From assembly GCA_963707135.1 (NCBI GenBank), contig CAVPOY010000034.1, forward strand, positions 7,794 to 71,793: a DNA stretch of 64,000 bases, written 5' to 3'. Source of the stretch: JBGSTR01 sp963707135 (GTDB lineage Bacteria; Pseudomonadota; Gammaproteobacteria; Chromatiales; Chromatiaceae). Below the pieces are notes generated by a model. The model was not told the DNA's origin. It did no database searches and saw only the letters and a program-made list of their open reading frames with translations. Positions 50,008 to 59,171 of this stretch are shown here, piece by piece. The translations under genes were made by a program, and so were the position numbers. Positions within the stretch are counted from its first letter, which is position 1; each line of letters starts with the position of its first letter.

Positions 50008-50535
50008 ATGAAGGCGCAAAGATGCGCATACGCCGTGCTCGGCGCCCTCTTGAGCACCGCAGCCGCCGGTTCTCCAGCGGCGGATGCGATGTTGTACAGC
50101 TGCATCGAGGCCGCGCGTTTGGCGCGGCCGGGCGATATCACCAAACTCGAGGTCCTGGAGGCCGCAGGCCGGCGGGTCTATGAGATCGAGGTGCGCGACG
50201 CCGCGGGCGCCGAATGGGAGCTGATGTGCGACGGGCAAGACGGAGCGATCTTCGAGACCGAGAGTGAGGCGGCCTCGGAGGACGCCCCCGAGTTCGAGAA
50301 GTCGGCCAGGATCTCGGAGCAGCAGGCCATCGCCGCCGCGCTGAAGGCGCGGCCCGGCGAGGTCGTCGAAATCGAATACGAGATCGAGTCCGACGGTGCG
50401 GCGACGTTCGAGATCGACATCGTCGGCGCGGACGGCGGCGAGACCAAGATCGAGATCGACGCGGCGACCGGCGAGGTCATCGAGACCTGGCAGGAGCGGT
50501 GGCAGATCGGCGCCGAGGCGGGAGAGTCACGATGA
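50008..50535 (+). CDS. Acidic periplasmic PepSY-domain protein, candidate lanthanide binder
   Basis: The 175-residue protein has a signal peptide (cut near SPAADAM) and two PepSY-like units. The first is LEVLEAAGRRVYEIEVRDAA with CDGQDGAIFETESEAASEDA; the second is AIAAALKARPGEVVEIEYEI with GETKIEIDAATGEVIETW. The mature chain is very rich in Glu and Asp. LanPepSY of Methylobacillus flagellatus is a lanthanide-binding PepSY protein, so the context here suggests a similar role. AGGAG lies 8 bases before ATG. Its stop overlaps an ATG at 50532 just before the formate dehydrogenase genes. Confidence 0.82.
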   Translation: MKAQRCAYAVLGALLSTAAAGSPAADAMLYSCIEAARLARPGDITKLEVLEAAGRRVYEIEVRDAAGAEWELMCDGQDGAIFETESEAASEDAPEFEKSARISEQQAIAAALKARPGEVVEIEYEIESDGAATFEIDIVGADGGETKIEIDAATGEVIETWQERWQIGAEAGESR

Positions 50536-50578
50536 CCGCCATTGCCCGTCACCCATCCGTGCCATCGGCTTCTCTCTC

Positions 50579-52294
50579 GTGAGGGACGCCGCCGAAGCGT
50601 CGCGGCGAGAGCGCCGCGGCCTGCCGAAGGGCCGCCCGCTCGACCCCGAGGCGCTCGCCGAGGTGCGGGCACTGCTCGGGGACGCGCCGCGGCGACGGGA
50701 TCTGCTGATCGAGCATCTTCATCGCATCCAGGACGGGCAGGGACAAATTGCCGCGCCGCACCTGGTGGCGCTCGCCCACGAGATGGGCCTCTCGGCCGTC
50801 GAGGTCTATGAGGTCGCAACCTTTTACCACCACTTCGACGTGGTAAAAGAGGGCGAGACGGCGCCCCCAGCCGTGACGGTGCGGGTCTGCGACTCGGTCT
50901 CGTGCGCCATGGCCGGCGCCGAGTCGCTCGCCGAGAACCTGCGGGCCAGCCTGGGACCCTCCGTCCGCGTGCAACGGGTGCCCTGCGTGGGGCGCTGTGC
51001 CGAGGCGCCGGTCGCCGTCGTCGGCCAGCGGCCGATACCCCGCGCCTACGGATCGATGGTGCGCGAATGCCTGGACGACGGGCTGGTCGAGGACGATCCG
51101 CCCCCGTGCCTGGACTACCGAGCCTACCTCGCCCAGGGCGGCTACGAGCTGCTGCGCCAAGTGGATTCCGGGGAGATCATCACCGACGGACGCCCCACCC
51201 CTGCCAATGAGCACGTCCTGCAGGTCCTGGAGTCTTCGAATCTGCGCGGCCTCGGCGGCGCGGGCTTCCCGGCCGGACGCAAGTGGCGGATCCTGCGCGA
51301 CCAGCCCGCGCCGCGGCTGATGGCCGTCAACATCGACGAGGGCGAGCCCGGCACCTTCAAGGACCGGTACTTCCTGGAGCGCGACCCGCACCGTTTTCTC
51401 GAGGGGATGCTGATCGCCGCCCGCGTCGTCGGCATCGCGGTCGTCTACATCTATCTGCGCGACGAGTACGCGGGCATCCGCGCCATGCTCGAACGGGAGC
51501 TCGACGCGCTGCGCGCCGACCCGCCCTGCCACCTGCCGCCTGTCCACCTGCGACGCGGGGCCGGGGCCTACATCTGCGGCGAGGAGTCGGCGATGATCGA
51601 GTCCATCGAGGGCAAGCGCGGCATGCCCCGGCTGCGCCCGCCTTACGTCGCCGAGGTCGGGCTGTTCGGCCGCCCGACACTCGAGCACAACCTGGAGACC
51701 CTGTACTGGGTTCGCGACCTGATCGAGCGGGGGCCGGACTGGTTCGCGAGCCAGGGTCGCAATGGGCGACACGGCCTGCGCGCCTTCTCGGTCAGCGGCC
51801 GGGTGCGCAACCCGGGCGTTCGTCTGGCCCCCGCCGGGATCACGCTGCGCGAGCTGATCGACGAATTCTGCGGAGGCATGGCCGAGGGGCACGAGCTCTA
51901 CGGCTACTTCCCCGGGGGCGCCTCCGGCGGCATCCTCCCGGCGTCCTTGGCGGACCTGCCGCTCGACTTCGACACCCTGCAACCTTACGGCTGCTTCATC
52001 GGCTCGGCGGCGATCATCGTCTTTTCGCGCCACGACAGCGCTCGCGAGCTGGCCCTGAACGCTATGCGCTTCTTCGCTCACGAGTCCTGCGGTCAATGCA
52101 CCCCGTGCCGGGTCGGGACCGACAAGGCCGCGAGGCTGATGGCCAGGCCCCACTGGGATCAGGGCCTGCTCCAAGAGCTCGCCGGGGTCATGACCGACGC
52201 CTCGATCTGCGGGCTCGGGCAGGCCGCGGCGAACCCCCTGCTCTGCGTCATGAAGTACTTCCCCGAGGAACTGGCCGATGGCGACGCTCACTGA
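50579..52294 (+). CDS. fdh1B: NAD-dependent formate dehydrogenase beta subunit (NuoE-NuoF fusion, Fdh1B-like)
   Basis: The 571-residue protein joins a NuoE-like thioredoxin-fold 2Fe-2S domain (VRVCDSVSCAMAG, VPCVGRCAEAPVAV) to a NuoF-like part. That part has NAD/FMN sites LRGLGGAGFPAGRKW and GAYICGEESAMIESIEGKRG, and the 4Fe-4S motif ESCGQCTPCRVG. This is the architecture and length of Fdh1B, which passes electrons from the Mo/W subunit to NAD. GTG 50579 has no clear ribosome site. ATG 50532 (strong GGGAGAG upstream, ATGA overlap with the PepSY stop) is out of frame and stops after 16 codons, so a frame error in the first codons is possible. Confidence 0.9.
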   Translation: MRDAAEASRRERRGLPKGRPLDPEALAEVRALLGDAPRRRDLLIEHLHRIQDGQGQIAAPHLVALAHEMGLSAVEVYEVATFYHHFDVVKEGETAPPAVTVRVCDSVSCAMAGAESLAENLRASLGPSVRVQRVPCVGRCAEAPVAVVGQRPIPRAYGSMVRECLDDGLVEDDPPPCLDYRAYLAQGGYELLRQVDSGEIITDGRPTPANEHVLQVLESSNLRGLGGAGFPAGRKWRILRDQPAPRLMAVNIDEGEPGTFKDRYFLERDPHRFLEGMLIAARVVGIAVVYIYLRDEYAGIRAMLERELDALRADPPCHLPPVHLRRGAGAYICGEESAMIESIEGKRGMPRLRPPYVAEVGLFGRPTLEHNLETLYWVRDLIERGPDWFASQGRNGRHGLRAFSVSGRVRNPGVRLAPAGITLRELIDEFCGGMAEGHELYGYFPGGASGGILPASLADLPLDFDTLQPYGCFIGSAAIIVFSRHDSARELALNAMRFFAHESCGQCTPCRVGTDKAARLMARPHWDQGLLQELAGVMTDASICGLGQAAANPLLCVMKYFPEELADGDAH

Positions 52295-55025
52295 GGCCGA
52301 GGGCGTGCGGTTCACGCTCGACGGCGAGGCCGTGAGCGCCCGGGCGGGAGAGACCATCCTCCAGGCCGCCTTGCGCCTCGGGCGAGACCTGCCCCACCTC
52401 TGCTACAAGGACGGACTTCGGGCCGACGGCAACTGCCGCGCCTGCATGGTGGAGATCGCCGGCGAGCGCGTGCTCGCGCCCTCCTGCTGCCGCCGGCCTG
52501 CCGCGGGCATGGTGGTCGACAGCGCCAGTGAGCGCCCGCGCCGGGCCCAGCGGTTGGTCCTGGAGCTGCTGCGCTCGGACATGACCGAGACCGCCTACAC
52601 GCGTGACAGCGAGCTGGATCGGTGGTCCTCGCGGCTCGGTCTCGGCCCGCCGCGCTTCCCGCCTCGCGAGCAACCCGCGGCCGATGCCAGCCATCCGGCC
52701 ATCGCCGTCAACCTGGACGCCTGCATCCAGTGCACCCGCTGCCTGCGCGCATGCCGGGAGGTGCAGGTCAACAATGTCATCGGGTTCGCCCACCGGGGGG
52801 CCGACTCGGCAATCGTCTTCGACCTCGGTGACCCCCTCGGCGGGAGCACCTGCGTGGCCTGCGGCGAGTGCGTCCAGGCCTGTCCGACCGGCGCCCTGAT
52901 GCCGGCGGGCGGCGTCGGGCTCGAGACCCCGGATCGGTCAGTCGACTCGGTCTGTCCCTATTGCGGCGTCGGCTGCCAGCTGACCTACCGGATCCGCGAC
53001 AACCGTATACTTTATGTCGACGGGCGCGACGGACCGGCCAACGCCGGCCGGTTGTGCGTAAAGGGCCGCTATGGCTTCGACTACGTGCACCACGGCCAGC
53101 GCTTGACCGTGCCGCTGATCCGGCGCCCGGACGCCCCGAAGCGGGCCGAGCTCGGGCTCGACCCGAAGGACCCGTTCCGCGACTTCCGCGAGGCGACCTG
53201 GGAGGAGGCCCTGGACCTGGCCGCGGGCGGGCTGCGCCGTATCCGTGACGAGCAGGGACCGGCCGCGCTGGCCGGTTTCGGCTCGGCCAAGGGCTCCAAC
53301 GAGGAGGCCTATCTGTTCCAGAAGCTGGTCCGGATGGGGTTCGGCACCAACAACGTCGATCACTGCACCCGCCTCTGCCACGCCTCGTCGGTCGCGGCCC
53401 TGCTGGAGATGATCGGCTCCGGGGCGGTGTCCAACCCGGTTCGCGACGCCGCAGACGCGCAGGTGATCCTGGTCATCGGCTCGCACACGACCGCCAATCA
53501 TCCGGTCGCGGCCACCTTCCTGAAGAACGAGGCGGCGGCCGGCAAGACCCTGATCGTCATGGACCCCCGGCGCAACCCGATCGCCGACCACGCGACCCAT
53601 TTTCTACAGTTCAAGCCGGACACCGACGTCGCCCTGCTCAACGCCATCATGAACGCGGTGATCGAGCAGGGTCTGGCCGACAAATCATTCGTCGCCGAGC
53701 GCACCACCGGTTTCGAGGCCCTGAAGCAACACCTGCTCGCGTTCACGCCCGAGCGGATGGCGCCCATCTGCGGTATCGACGCCACCACTATCCGCGAGGT
53801 GGCGCGGATCTATGCTTCTTCCAGGGCATCCATCTGCTTCTGGGGCATGGGGATCTCCCAGCACGTGCACGGGACCGACAACGCCCGCGCGCTGATCTCC
53901 CTGGTTCTGATGACCGGCCAGATCGGCCGCCCCGGGACCGGCCTGCACCCGCTGCGGGGCCAGAACAACGTGCAGGGCGCTTCCGACGTCGGCCTGATAC
54001 CAATGGTCTTCCCGGACTACCAGCGCGTGGACAACCCGGAGGTTCGGGCGCGCTTCGAGGCCCTTTGGGGCGCCGCGCTGGACCCGAACCCGGGTCTCAC
54101 GGTCGTGGAGATCATGCATGCCGTCACCGATGGCCAGATTCGCGGCATGTACATCATGGGCGAGAACCCGGCCATGTCGGACCCAAACCTGAACCACGCC
54201 CGAGCGGCCCTGGCGCGCCTGGAGCACCTGGTGGTCCAGGAGATCTTCATGACGGAAACGGCCTGGTATGCCGACGTGATACTGCCCGCCTCGGCGTTCC
54301 CGGAAAAGACCGGCAGTTTCACCAACACCGACCGCCGGGTGCAGATCGGCCGTCAGGCCCTGGAGCCTCCGGGGCAGGCGCGGCAGGACCTGGAGATCAT
54401 CCAGAAAATGGCCGGACGACTCGGCCTCGATTGGAATTACGGCCACCCGAGCGAGGTCTTCGCCGAGATGCGCCGGGCCATGCCGAGCATCGCCGGCATC
54501 ACCTGGGAGCGGCTCGAAAGGGACGGATCGGTCACCTACCCCTGCCTCAACGAGGGCGACCCCGGCGAACCGGTCATCTTCACCGAACGCTTCCCAACCG
54601 AGAGCGGGCGCGCCCGATTCGTACCGGCCCCCTTCACGAACGCCGCCGAGCTGCCGGACGATGCCTATCCTTGGGTGCTCATTACAGGACGCCTGCTCGA
54701 GCATTGGCACACGGGCGCGATGACCCGGCGGGCGTCGGTGCTCGACCGTATCGAGCCCGACCCGATCGCCTTGCTCAATCCCGCCGACTTGGCACGTATC
54801 GGCGCGCGCGCCGGCGAGCCCATCCGGCTGCGGTCCCGCCGCGGCGAGGTCAGCGCCTTCGCCGGCTCCGACGCCGGCCTGCAGCCGGGGCAGGTGTTTC
54901 TGCCCTTCTGTTATCACGAGGCGGCGGCGAACCTGCTGACTAACGAGGCGCTGGACCCGACGGCCAAGATCCCCGAGTTCAAATTTTGCGCGATCCAGGT
55001 GAGCGCCGGGGCCACCCCCGGATGA
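52278..55025 (+). CDS. fdh1A: NAD-dependent formate dehydrogenase alpha subunit (Mo/W bis-MGD enzyme, Fdh1A-like)
   Basis: The 915-residue protein has an N-terminal 2Fe-2S domain (LCYKDGLRADGNCRAC), two 4Fe-4S clusters (CIQCTRCLRAC, CVACGECVQACP), the catalytic-domain cluster CPYCGVGCQLTY, and DHCTRLCHASSVAALLE with the Cys that ligates Mo/W and its neighbouring His. GQNNVQGASDVG and a molybdopterin dinucleotide-binding end (VLITGRLLEHWHTGAMTRR) follow. It oxidises formate to CO2 in the cytoplasm, the last step of C1 dissimilation. It overlaps the beta subunit by 17 bases and the next gene by ATGA. W rather than Mo is inferred from Fdh1 of Methylobacterium. Confidence 0.93.
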   Translation: MATLTEAEGVRFTLDGEAVSARAGETILQAALRLGRDLPHLCYKDGLRADGNCRACMVEIAGERVLAPSCCRRPAAGMVVDSASERPRRAQRLVLELLRSDMTETAYTRDSELDRWSSRLGLGPPRFPPREQPAADASHPAIAVNLDACIQCTRCLRACREVQVNNVIGFAHRGADSAIVFDLGDPLGGSTCVACGECVQACPTGALMPAGGVGLETPDRSVDSVCPYCGVGCQLTYRIRDNRILYVDGRDGPANAGRLCVKGRYGFDYVHHGQRLTVPLIRRPDAPKRAELGLDPKDPFRDFREATWEEALDLAAGGLRRIRDEQGPAALAGFGSAKGSNEEAYLFQKLVRMGFGTNNVDHCTRLCHASSVAALLEMIGSGAVSNPVRDAADAQVILVIGSHTTANHPVAATFLKNEAAAGKTLIVMDPRRNPIADHATHFLQFKPDTDVALLNAIMNAVIEQGLADKSFVAERTTGFEALKQHLLAFTPERMAPICGIDATTIREVARIYASSRASICFWGMGISQHVHGTDNARALISLVLMTGQIGRPGTGLHPLRGQNNVQGASDVGLIPMVFPDYQRVDNPEVRARFEALWGAALDPNPGLTVVEIMHAVTDGQIRGMYIMGENPAMSDPNLNHARAALARLEHLVVQEIFMTETAWYADVILPASAFPEKTGSFTNTDRRVQIGRQALEPPGQARQDLEIIQKMAGRLGLDWNYGHPSEVFAEMRRAMPSIAGITWERLERDGSVTYPCLNEGDPGEPVIFTERFPTESGRARFVPAPFTNAAELPDDAYPWVLITGRLLEHWHTGAMTRRASVLDRIEPDPIALLNPADLARIGARAGEPIRLRSRRGEVSAFAGSDAGLQPGQVFLPFCYHEAAANLLTNEALDPTAKIPEFKFCAIQVSAGATPG

Positions 55026-55528
55026 GCAGGAGCCGGACTCTTCGCCGCGGGACGGCCGCGGTCCTGCTCTGCCTCTGGTTCTCGCCGATTCAGGCCGACG
55101 AATCGATCGCGATCCTCGCCTTCGAGCTCAACGACCTCACCCTGCTGCCGCAGACGACCGAGGAGCTGGAAAGGACCGCATCGATCAAGCCCCTGCTGGA
55201 AGAGGCGCTGCGCGTAGGGGGAGGCTACCCGGTCGTGCCGATCGATGAGGGGGCCGCGACCGACGCGAACGCCGGCGTCGGTTACCTCTTCGATCACCCG
55301 GAGGCCGCGGCGCGCCTCGGCCGGCAGTTCGGTGCCGACTGGATCCTGGTAGGCCGACTGCACAAGCCGAGCTTCCTGTTCGCCTACATCATGGCCCACC
55401 TGGTCGACACCCGCGACGGGACCCAGGCGGCCAACTACATCGTCGAGGTCAAGGGTCCGGCGCAACAGGTCACGAAGAAGGGCGTGGCGCGGCTCGCGGA
55501 GAAAATCGACCAGACCCTGAGCCGTTAG
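55022..55528 (+). CDS. Secreted DUF2380/DUF3280-like protein
   Basis: The 168-residue protein has a signal peptide (cut near PIQADES) and the pattern IAILAFELNDLTLLPQTTEE, GADWILVGRLHKPSFLFAYI and LVDTRDGTQAANYIVEVKGP. This fits small periplasmic DUF2380-type proteins found in alcohol/C1 gene clusters. It is coupled to fdh1A by a 4-base overlap, which is odd for an exported protein behind a cytoplasmic enzyme. No function is known. Confidence 0.78.
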   Translation: MSRSRTLRRGTAAVLLCLWFSPIQADESIAILAFELNDLTLLPQTTEELERTASIKPLLEEALRVGGGYPVVPIDEGAATDANAGVGYLFDHPEAAARLGRQFGADWILVGRLHKPSFLFAYIMAHLVDTRDGTQAANYIVEVKGPAQQVTKKGVARLAEKIDQTLSR

Positions 55529-55836
55529 CGACCTTCCGCCGCACGACACCAGCGCCCTGATGCCGGCCGACTCCCTGTGTCTTCGGATCTGCAAGGACGC
55601 GACTGCCTCCAACGGGCCGTCGGCCGGTCGCGGTAACTGACGTCGCCGGGACGGCCTGTCGCCGCCTGCGCTGTATCACCGGAATTTCCGCCGATCTAGC
55701 GACGGGAGTTGGCCGGATGGCACTCCCTCCTGTCTGCTTCCATCCGATCGACATGCCCTCGCCTCCGGATGTCTGACCTTTCGGTCGACCGCAAGCGACC
55801 CCAGGTTCGCAACTCCGGTACAACAGGGACCCCCAG
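55529..55836. other. Gene-free stretch between the formate dehydrogenase operon and selO
   Basis: No gene, repeat or recognised promoter is evident in these 308 bases. Short frames lack support. Confidence 0.4.
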
Positions 55837-57300
55837 ATGACATTCGCATTCGATAATACCTACGTACGGTTGCCGGAGCGTTTCTTTGCGCGGCTAGCGC
55901 CAGCGCCGGTCGCACGGCCGCGGCTCGTCAAACTCAACGAGGCACTGGCCGGGCAGCTCGGGCTCGACCCGGAAGCGCTGCGGTCGCCGGAGGGGCTGGC
56001 CATGCTCGCCGGTAACCAGGTGCCCGAGGGCGCGGCCCCTTTGGCCATGGCCTACGCCGGCCACCAATTCGGTGGCTTCGTACCCCAGCTCGGAGACGGC
56101 CGGGCGATTCTCCTGGGCGAGATCCTCGACCCCGCGGGCCAGCGCTTCGACATCCAGCTCAAGGGCTCGGGCCGCACACCGTTCTCCCGCGGCGGCGACG
56201 GCCGGGCCTGGCTCGGCCCGGTGCTACGGGAGTACATCCTCAGTGAGGCCATGCACGCGCTGGGCATCCCGACGACGCGCTCGCTGGCGGCGGTCGCGAC
56301 AGGCGAGCCGGTCTTTCGGGAGACCGCGCTCCCTGGCGCGGTGCTGGTGCGGGTCGCGCGCGGTCATGTCCGGGTCGGAACCTTCGAGTACTTCCAGGCG
56401 CGCCAGGATACCGACGCGCTCAGATCTCTCGCCGATTATGTGATTGCGCGACACTACCCCGAGGCGAAGGAATCGGAGCGGCCCTACGGGGCCTTTCTCC
56501 GCGCCGTCGTCGCCGGGCAAGCGGAGCTTGTCGCCCAATGGCTCGGCGTCGGGTTTATCCATGGGGTAATGAACACCGACAACATGTCGATCGCGTGCGA
56601 AACGATCGACTACGGCCCCTGCGCCTTCCTGGACGCCTATCACCCAGGCCAGGTCTACAGCTCCATCGACCGCGGAGGGCGCTACGCCTACGGCAACCAG
56701 CCGCGGATCGCCCAGTGGAACCTCGCCCGTCTGGCCCAGTCGCTGTTGCCCCTGCTCGACACCGAGCCAGACAAGGCCATCGCGGAGGCCCAGAGCGCCA
56801 TCGACGGGTTCCCCGAGCGCTTCGAGCACGCCTGGCTCGCGTGCTTCCGGGTCAAGCTGGGTCTGCTGGAGGCTCAAGAGGGCGATGCCGAGCTGATCGA
56901 GGCCCTCCTGCAGCAGATGTCGGAGTCGGGCGCCGACTTCACCAACAGTTTCCGCGCCTTGTGCGACGCCGCCGATGGAGCGGACGGGCCGCTCCGCGCG
57001 CATCTCGGCGATGTTGCCGAACCGGACGCGTGGCTCGCGCGCTGGCGCGCACGCCTGGCCCGCGAATCGTCCAACTCGACCTCACGGGCGGCGGCAATGA
57101 GCCGCGCGAACCCCGCGGTCATACCCAGGAACCACCGGGTCGAGGCGGCGCTGGATGCAGCGGTCGCGGGTGACCTAGAGCCGTTTAACGCCTTGCTGCG
57201 AACATTGACCGATCCCTGGACCGAGCGTCCCGAGGCCGATCCGTTCACGCGACCGCCCGAACCGCATGAGGTTGTCCGGCAGACATTTTGCGGGACCTGA
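55837..57300 (+). CDS. selO: SelO/YdiU-family protein adenylyltransferase (pseudokinase fold)
   Basis: The 487-residue protein starts FDNTYVRLPERFFARLAPAP and has AYAGHQFGGFVPQLGDGRAI, DIQLKGSGRTPFSRGGDGRA, the ATP-flipping kinase core HGVMNTDNMSIACETIDYGP, and YGNQPRIAQWNLARLAQSL, all SelO signatures. It AMPylates proteins and is linked to redox stress. The usual C-terminal selenocysteine position reads RQTFCGT here, so Cys replaces Sec. It is a housekeeping-type gene at the island's right edge. Confidence 0.93.
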   Translation: MTFAFDNTYVRLPERFFARLAPAPVARPRLVKLNEALAGQLGLDPEALRSPEGLAMLAGNQVPEGAAPLAMAYAGHQFGGFVPQLGDGRAILLGEILDPAGQRFDIQLKGSGRTPFSRGGDGRAWLGPVLREYILSEAMHALGIPTTRSLAAVATGEPVFRETALPGAVLVRVARGHVRVGTFEYFQARQDTDALRSLADYVIARHYPEAKESERPYGAFLRAVVAGQAELVAQWLGVGFIHGVMNTDNMSIACETIDYGPCAFLDAYHPGQVYSSIDRGGRYAYGNQPRIAQWNLARLAQSLLPLLDTEPDKAIAEAQSAIDGFPERFEHAWLACFRVKLGLLEAQEGDAELIEALLQQMSESGADFTNSFRALCDAADGADGPLRAHLGDVAEPDAWLARWRARLARESSNSTSRAAAMSRANPAVIPRNHRVEAALDAAVAGDLEPFNALLRTLTDPWTERPEADPFTRPPEPHEVVRQTFCGT

Positions 57301-57464
57301 AGCCCCCGCGTGCTGCCTGGGCCCCGAAGTCTTCGACGACAGGCCATCCGTTGCATTGCCGAGCTTTTCCCCTCCTGGCGCGCCATCGTTGACCGTACCT
57401 CCCATAATCCGAGCCATATGGAATGTGGGATTTCCTTGTATTTTGGTCCCAAGGAGGTCCCTGC

Positions 57465-57731
57465 ATGACGCGCAGGCGCTACACCGAAAAGCAGATCATT
57501 TCGATCCTGAAGGAGCACCAAGCCGGCGCCGCCGTGCCGGAACTCGCCCGCCGCCACGGCGTGGTCGAGAACACCATCTACCGCCGAAAGTCGAGGTACG
57601 GCGGCATGGAGATTTCCGAGGCGAAGCGACTGCGCGAGCTCGAGCAAGAAAACGCACGCTTGAAGCGGTTGCTAGCCGAGGCGGAGCTCGACAAGGCAGC
57701 GCTCAATGAGCTGGTCCAGGGAAAATGGTGA
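57465..57731 (+). CDS. IS3-family transposase OrfA
   Basis: The 88-residue protein is a helix-turn-helix OrfA: RRRYTEKQIISILKEHQAG, VPELARRHGVVENTIYRRKS and a leucine-zipper tail (LRELEQENARLKRLLAEAEL). AAGGAGG precedes the ATG. OrfB, which should follow by frameshifting, is cut short, so the element cannot move on its own. Confidence 0.88.
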   Translation: MTRRRYTEKQIISILKEHQAGAAVPELARRHGVVENTIYRRKSRYGGMEISEAKRLRELEQENARLKRLLAEAELDKAALNELVQGKW

Positions 57732-57847
57732 CGCCCGTGCAGCGGCGACGGGCCGTGGAATACCTCATGAGCCGCCAGTACGGTGAGCGCCGCGCCTGGC
57801 GGCTGGTGACAGAGCTGGACCGGGCTTTTTCTTGGTCGAAGCTGTAG
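57728..57847 (+). pseudogene. IS3-family transposase OrfB, 5' fragment
   Basis: The frame after OrfA reads VTPVQRRRAVEYLMSRQYGE and RRAWRLVTELDRAFSW, the start of OrfB, and stops at 57847. The integrase catalytic domain is missing. The break lies just before the tRNA-Pro scar, suggesting a later insertion or deletion removed the rest. Confidence 0.75.
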
Positions 57848-57884
57848 CCGCCGCGAAGGGGAACAGATATAGGGGACAATCACG

Positions 57885-57907
57885 AAAAAAGGGCCTCGCG
57901 GCCCTTT
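57885..57907 (-). terminator. Rho-independent terminator behind the tRNA remnant
   Basis: On the minus strand AAAGGGCC-GCGA-GGCCCTTT forms an 8-bp stem followed by a run of T (six in all). It lies 28 bases past the tRNA-Pro CCA end, where a tRNA terminator belongs. Confidence 0.75.
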
Positions 57908-57932
57908 GTGTTCTCTTCGTAACCGATTGTTT

Positions 57933-57978
<46 letters not shown>

Positions 57979-58218
57979 TCCCGTTTTGTCTCGCAGGATC
58001 CTGTTAACATCAATACCTTGCGGCACCTGCCCTGTGCCATTCCGAGCCTCAAGGAGCCCTGGCTAGCGTCAATGGTATCTCGCATTCGCACAGTTTACGG
58101 CACACCCGATGTAGCCCGGCGTATTTGGCTGAACGAACGGCGAGCTTGGCAGCCCGATGGTGCCCAGGGGCGCGGGCGGCGGCACTTGCATCAACGCCAT
58201 AGCAGCGGCCGAAAGACC

Positions 58219-58866
58219 TCAACCCGTATGCATGAGCCACGGCTCGTCCTGTAATCGGGATACAGCTTCAGTTCGGCAACTCACATGCAGTTTCAAGAAA
58301 ATACTGTGCACATGATTCTTCACCGTCGCGAGGCTCAAGTCGAGTTCCCGCGCGATTTCCTTGTTGGGACGCCCTCTGGAAACGAGTCCCAAGATCTCGC
58401 GTTCCCGCGGCGTTAACGGTTCGCCCCGCGTCGTGTGGGAGCATTCTTGACGTCGCCGGTTCAGTTCCCGAAACAGGCTCCCAGCAATTTTCGGGTGGCA
58501 TGCGCACTGCCCCGCAATTGCCATATCGACGATCGCGCACAGTTCCTCAACGGATGCCTGCCTCGGAACATATCCCAGGAAGCCCGCGTCGGCGCACGCG
58601 ATAATCTCGTCGGGCGTCTCTGGAATCGCAATCGCGAGAAGCGGGATCTCGGGCAGTGCGGAGCTCAAAGCGAACGCCTGTTGCATTGCGTCCTCGGCGT
58701 TGACATCAAAGAGGACCGCGTCCGGTTCGAAGTCAACAACCTGCGCGTGGAGCTTCGTCGACAAGTGGCAGCACCCCACTTCCGAGACGCTTTCCTGCAT
58801 TTCCAGACAAGCAGCAAGAGCGTCACCGAACAGCCGCACTGGGGAAAATACGATTAAGCGTGTCAT
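58219..58866 (-). CDS. LuxR/NarL-family response regulator
   Basis: The 215-residue protein has a receiver-like N-terminus (LIVFSPVRLFGDALAACLE, Asp in DAVLFDVNAED) and a C-terminal GerE helix-turn-helix (LTPREREILGLVSRGRPNKE and IARELDLSLATVKNHVHSIF). The usual early acidic pair of receivers is not evident, so phosphorylation may be lost. No partner kinase is adjacent. It may be cargo of the right-hand element. Confidence 0.87.
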   Translation of the reverse strand: MTRLIVFSPVRLFGDALAACLEMQESVSEVGCCHLSTKLHAQVVDFEPDAVLFDVNAEDAMQQAFALSSALPEIPLLAIAIPETPDEIIACADAGFLGYVPRQASVEELCAIVDMAIAGQCACHPKIAGSLFRELNRRRQECSHTTRGEPLTPREREILGLVSRGRPNKEIARELDLSLATVKNHVHSIFLKLHVSCRTEAVSRLQDEPWLMHTG

Positions 58867-59171
58867 TTAGAGTCCCTCTGACTTCTTCTCGCCACAGGAA
58901 AATTCGCACATCACGCATTCTCGTCGGGCGTATTCTGTGAAATGAACTTATCGTGGACCTCCAATCTGGTCGTCTCGGACGATTTGCCTGTTCTCGAACG
59001 GGATTTGTGCGTCGTCGCCGTTCAAATCCCAACCTGGTATCCCTGGCCTGTCCCCCACCGAGCTACCTGCCGCGCAACGGTCTTCGCCTGTTCACCTGCA
59101 CCCTCATCGCGCTCTGAGCAATTGTTTTTTTTGGCGTAGGTGGATGGGCTCAAGACAGATTCATCCGTACG
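58867..59171. other. Gene-free stretch right of the LuxR-type gene
   Basis: About 305 bases of lower GC with no supported gene. A T8 run near 59123 follows no convincing stem. Confidence 0.4.

Noticed and set aside
50549..52357. A 602-codon open frame antisense to fdh1B
   Set aside because: Shadow of a GC-rich gene; the plus-strand NuoE-NuoF motifs are decisive.
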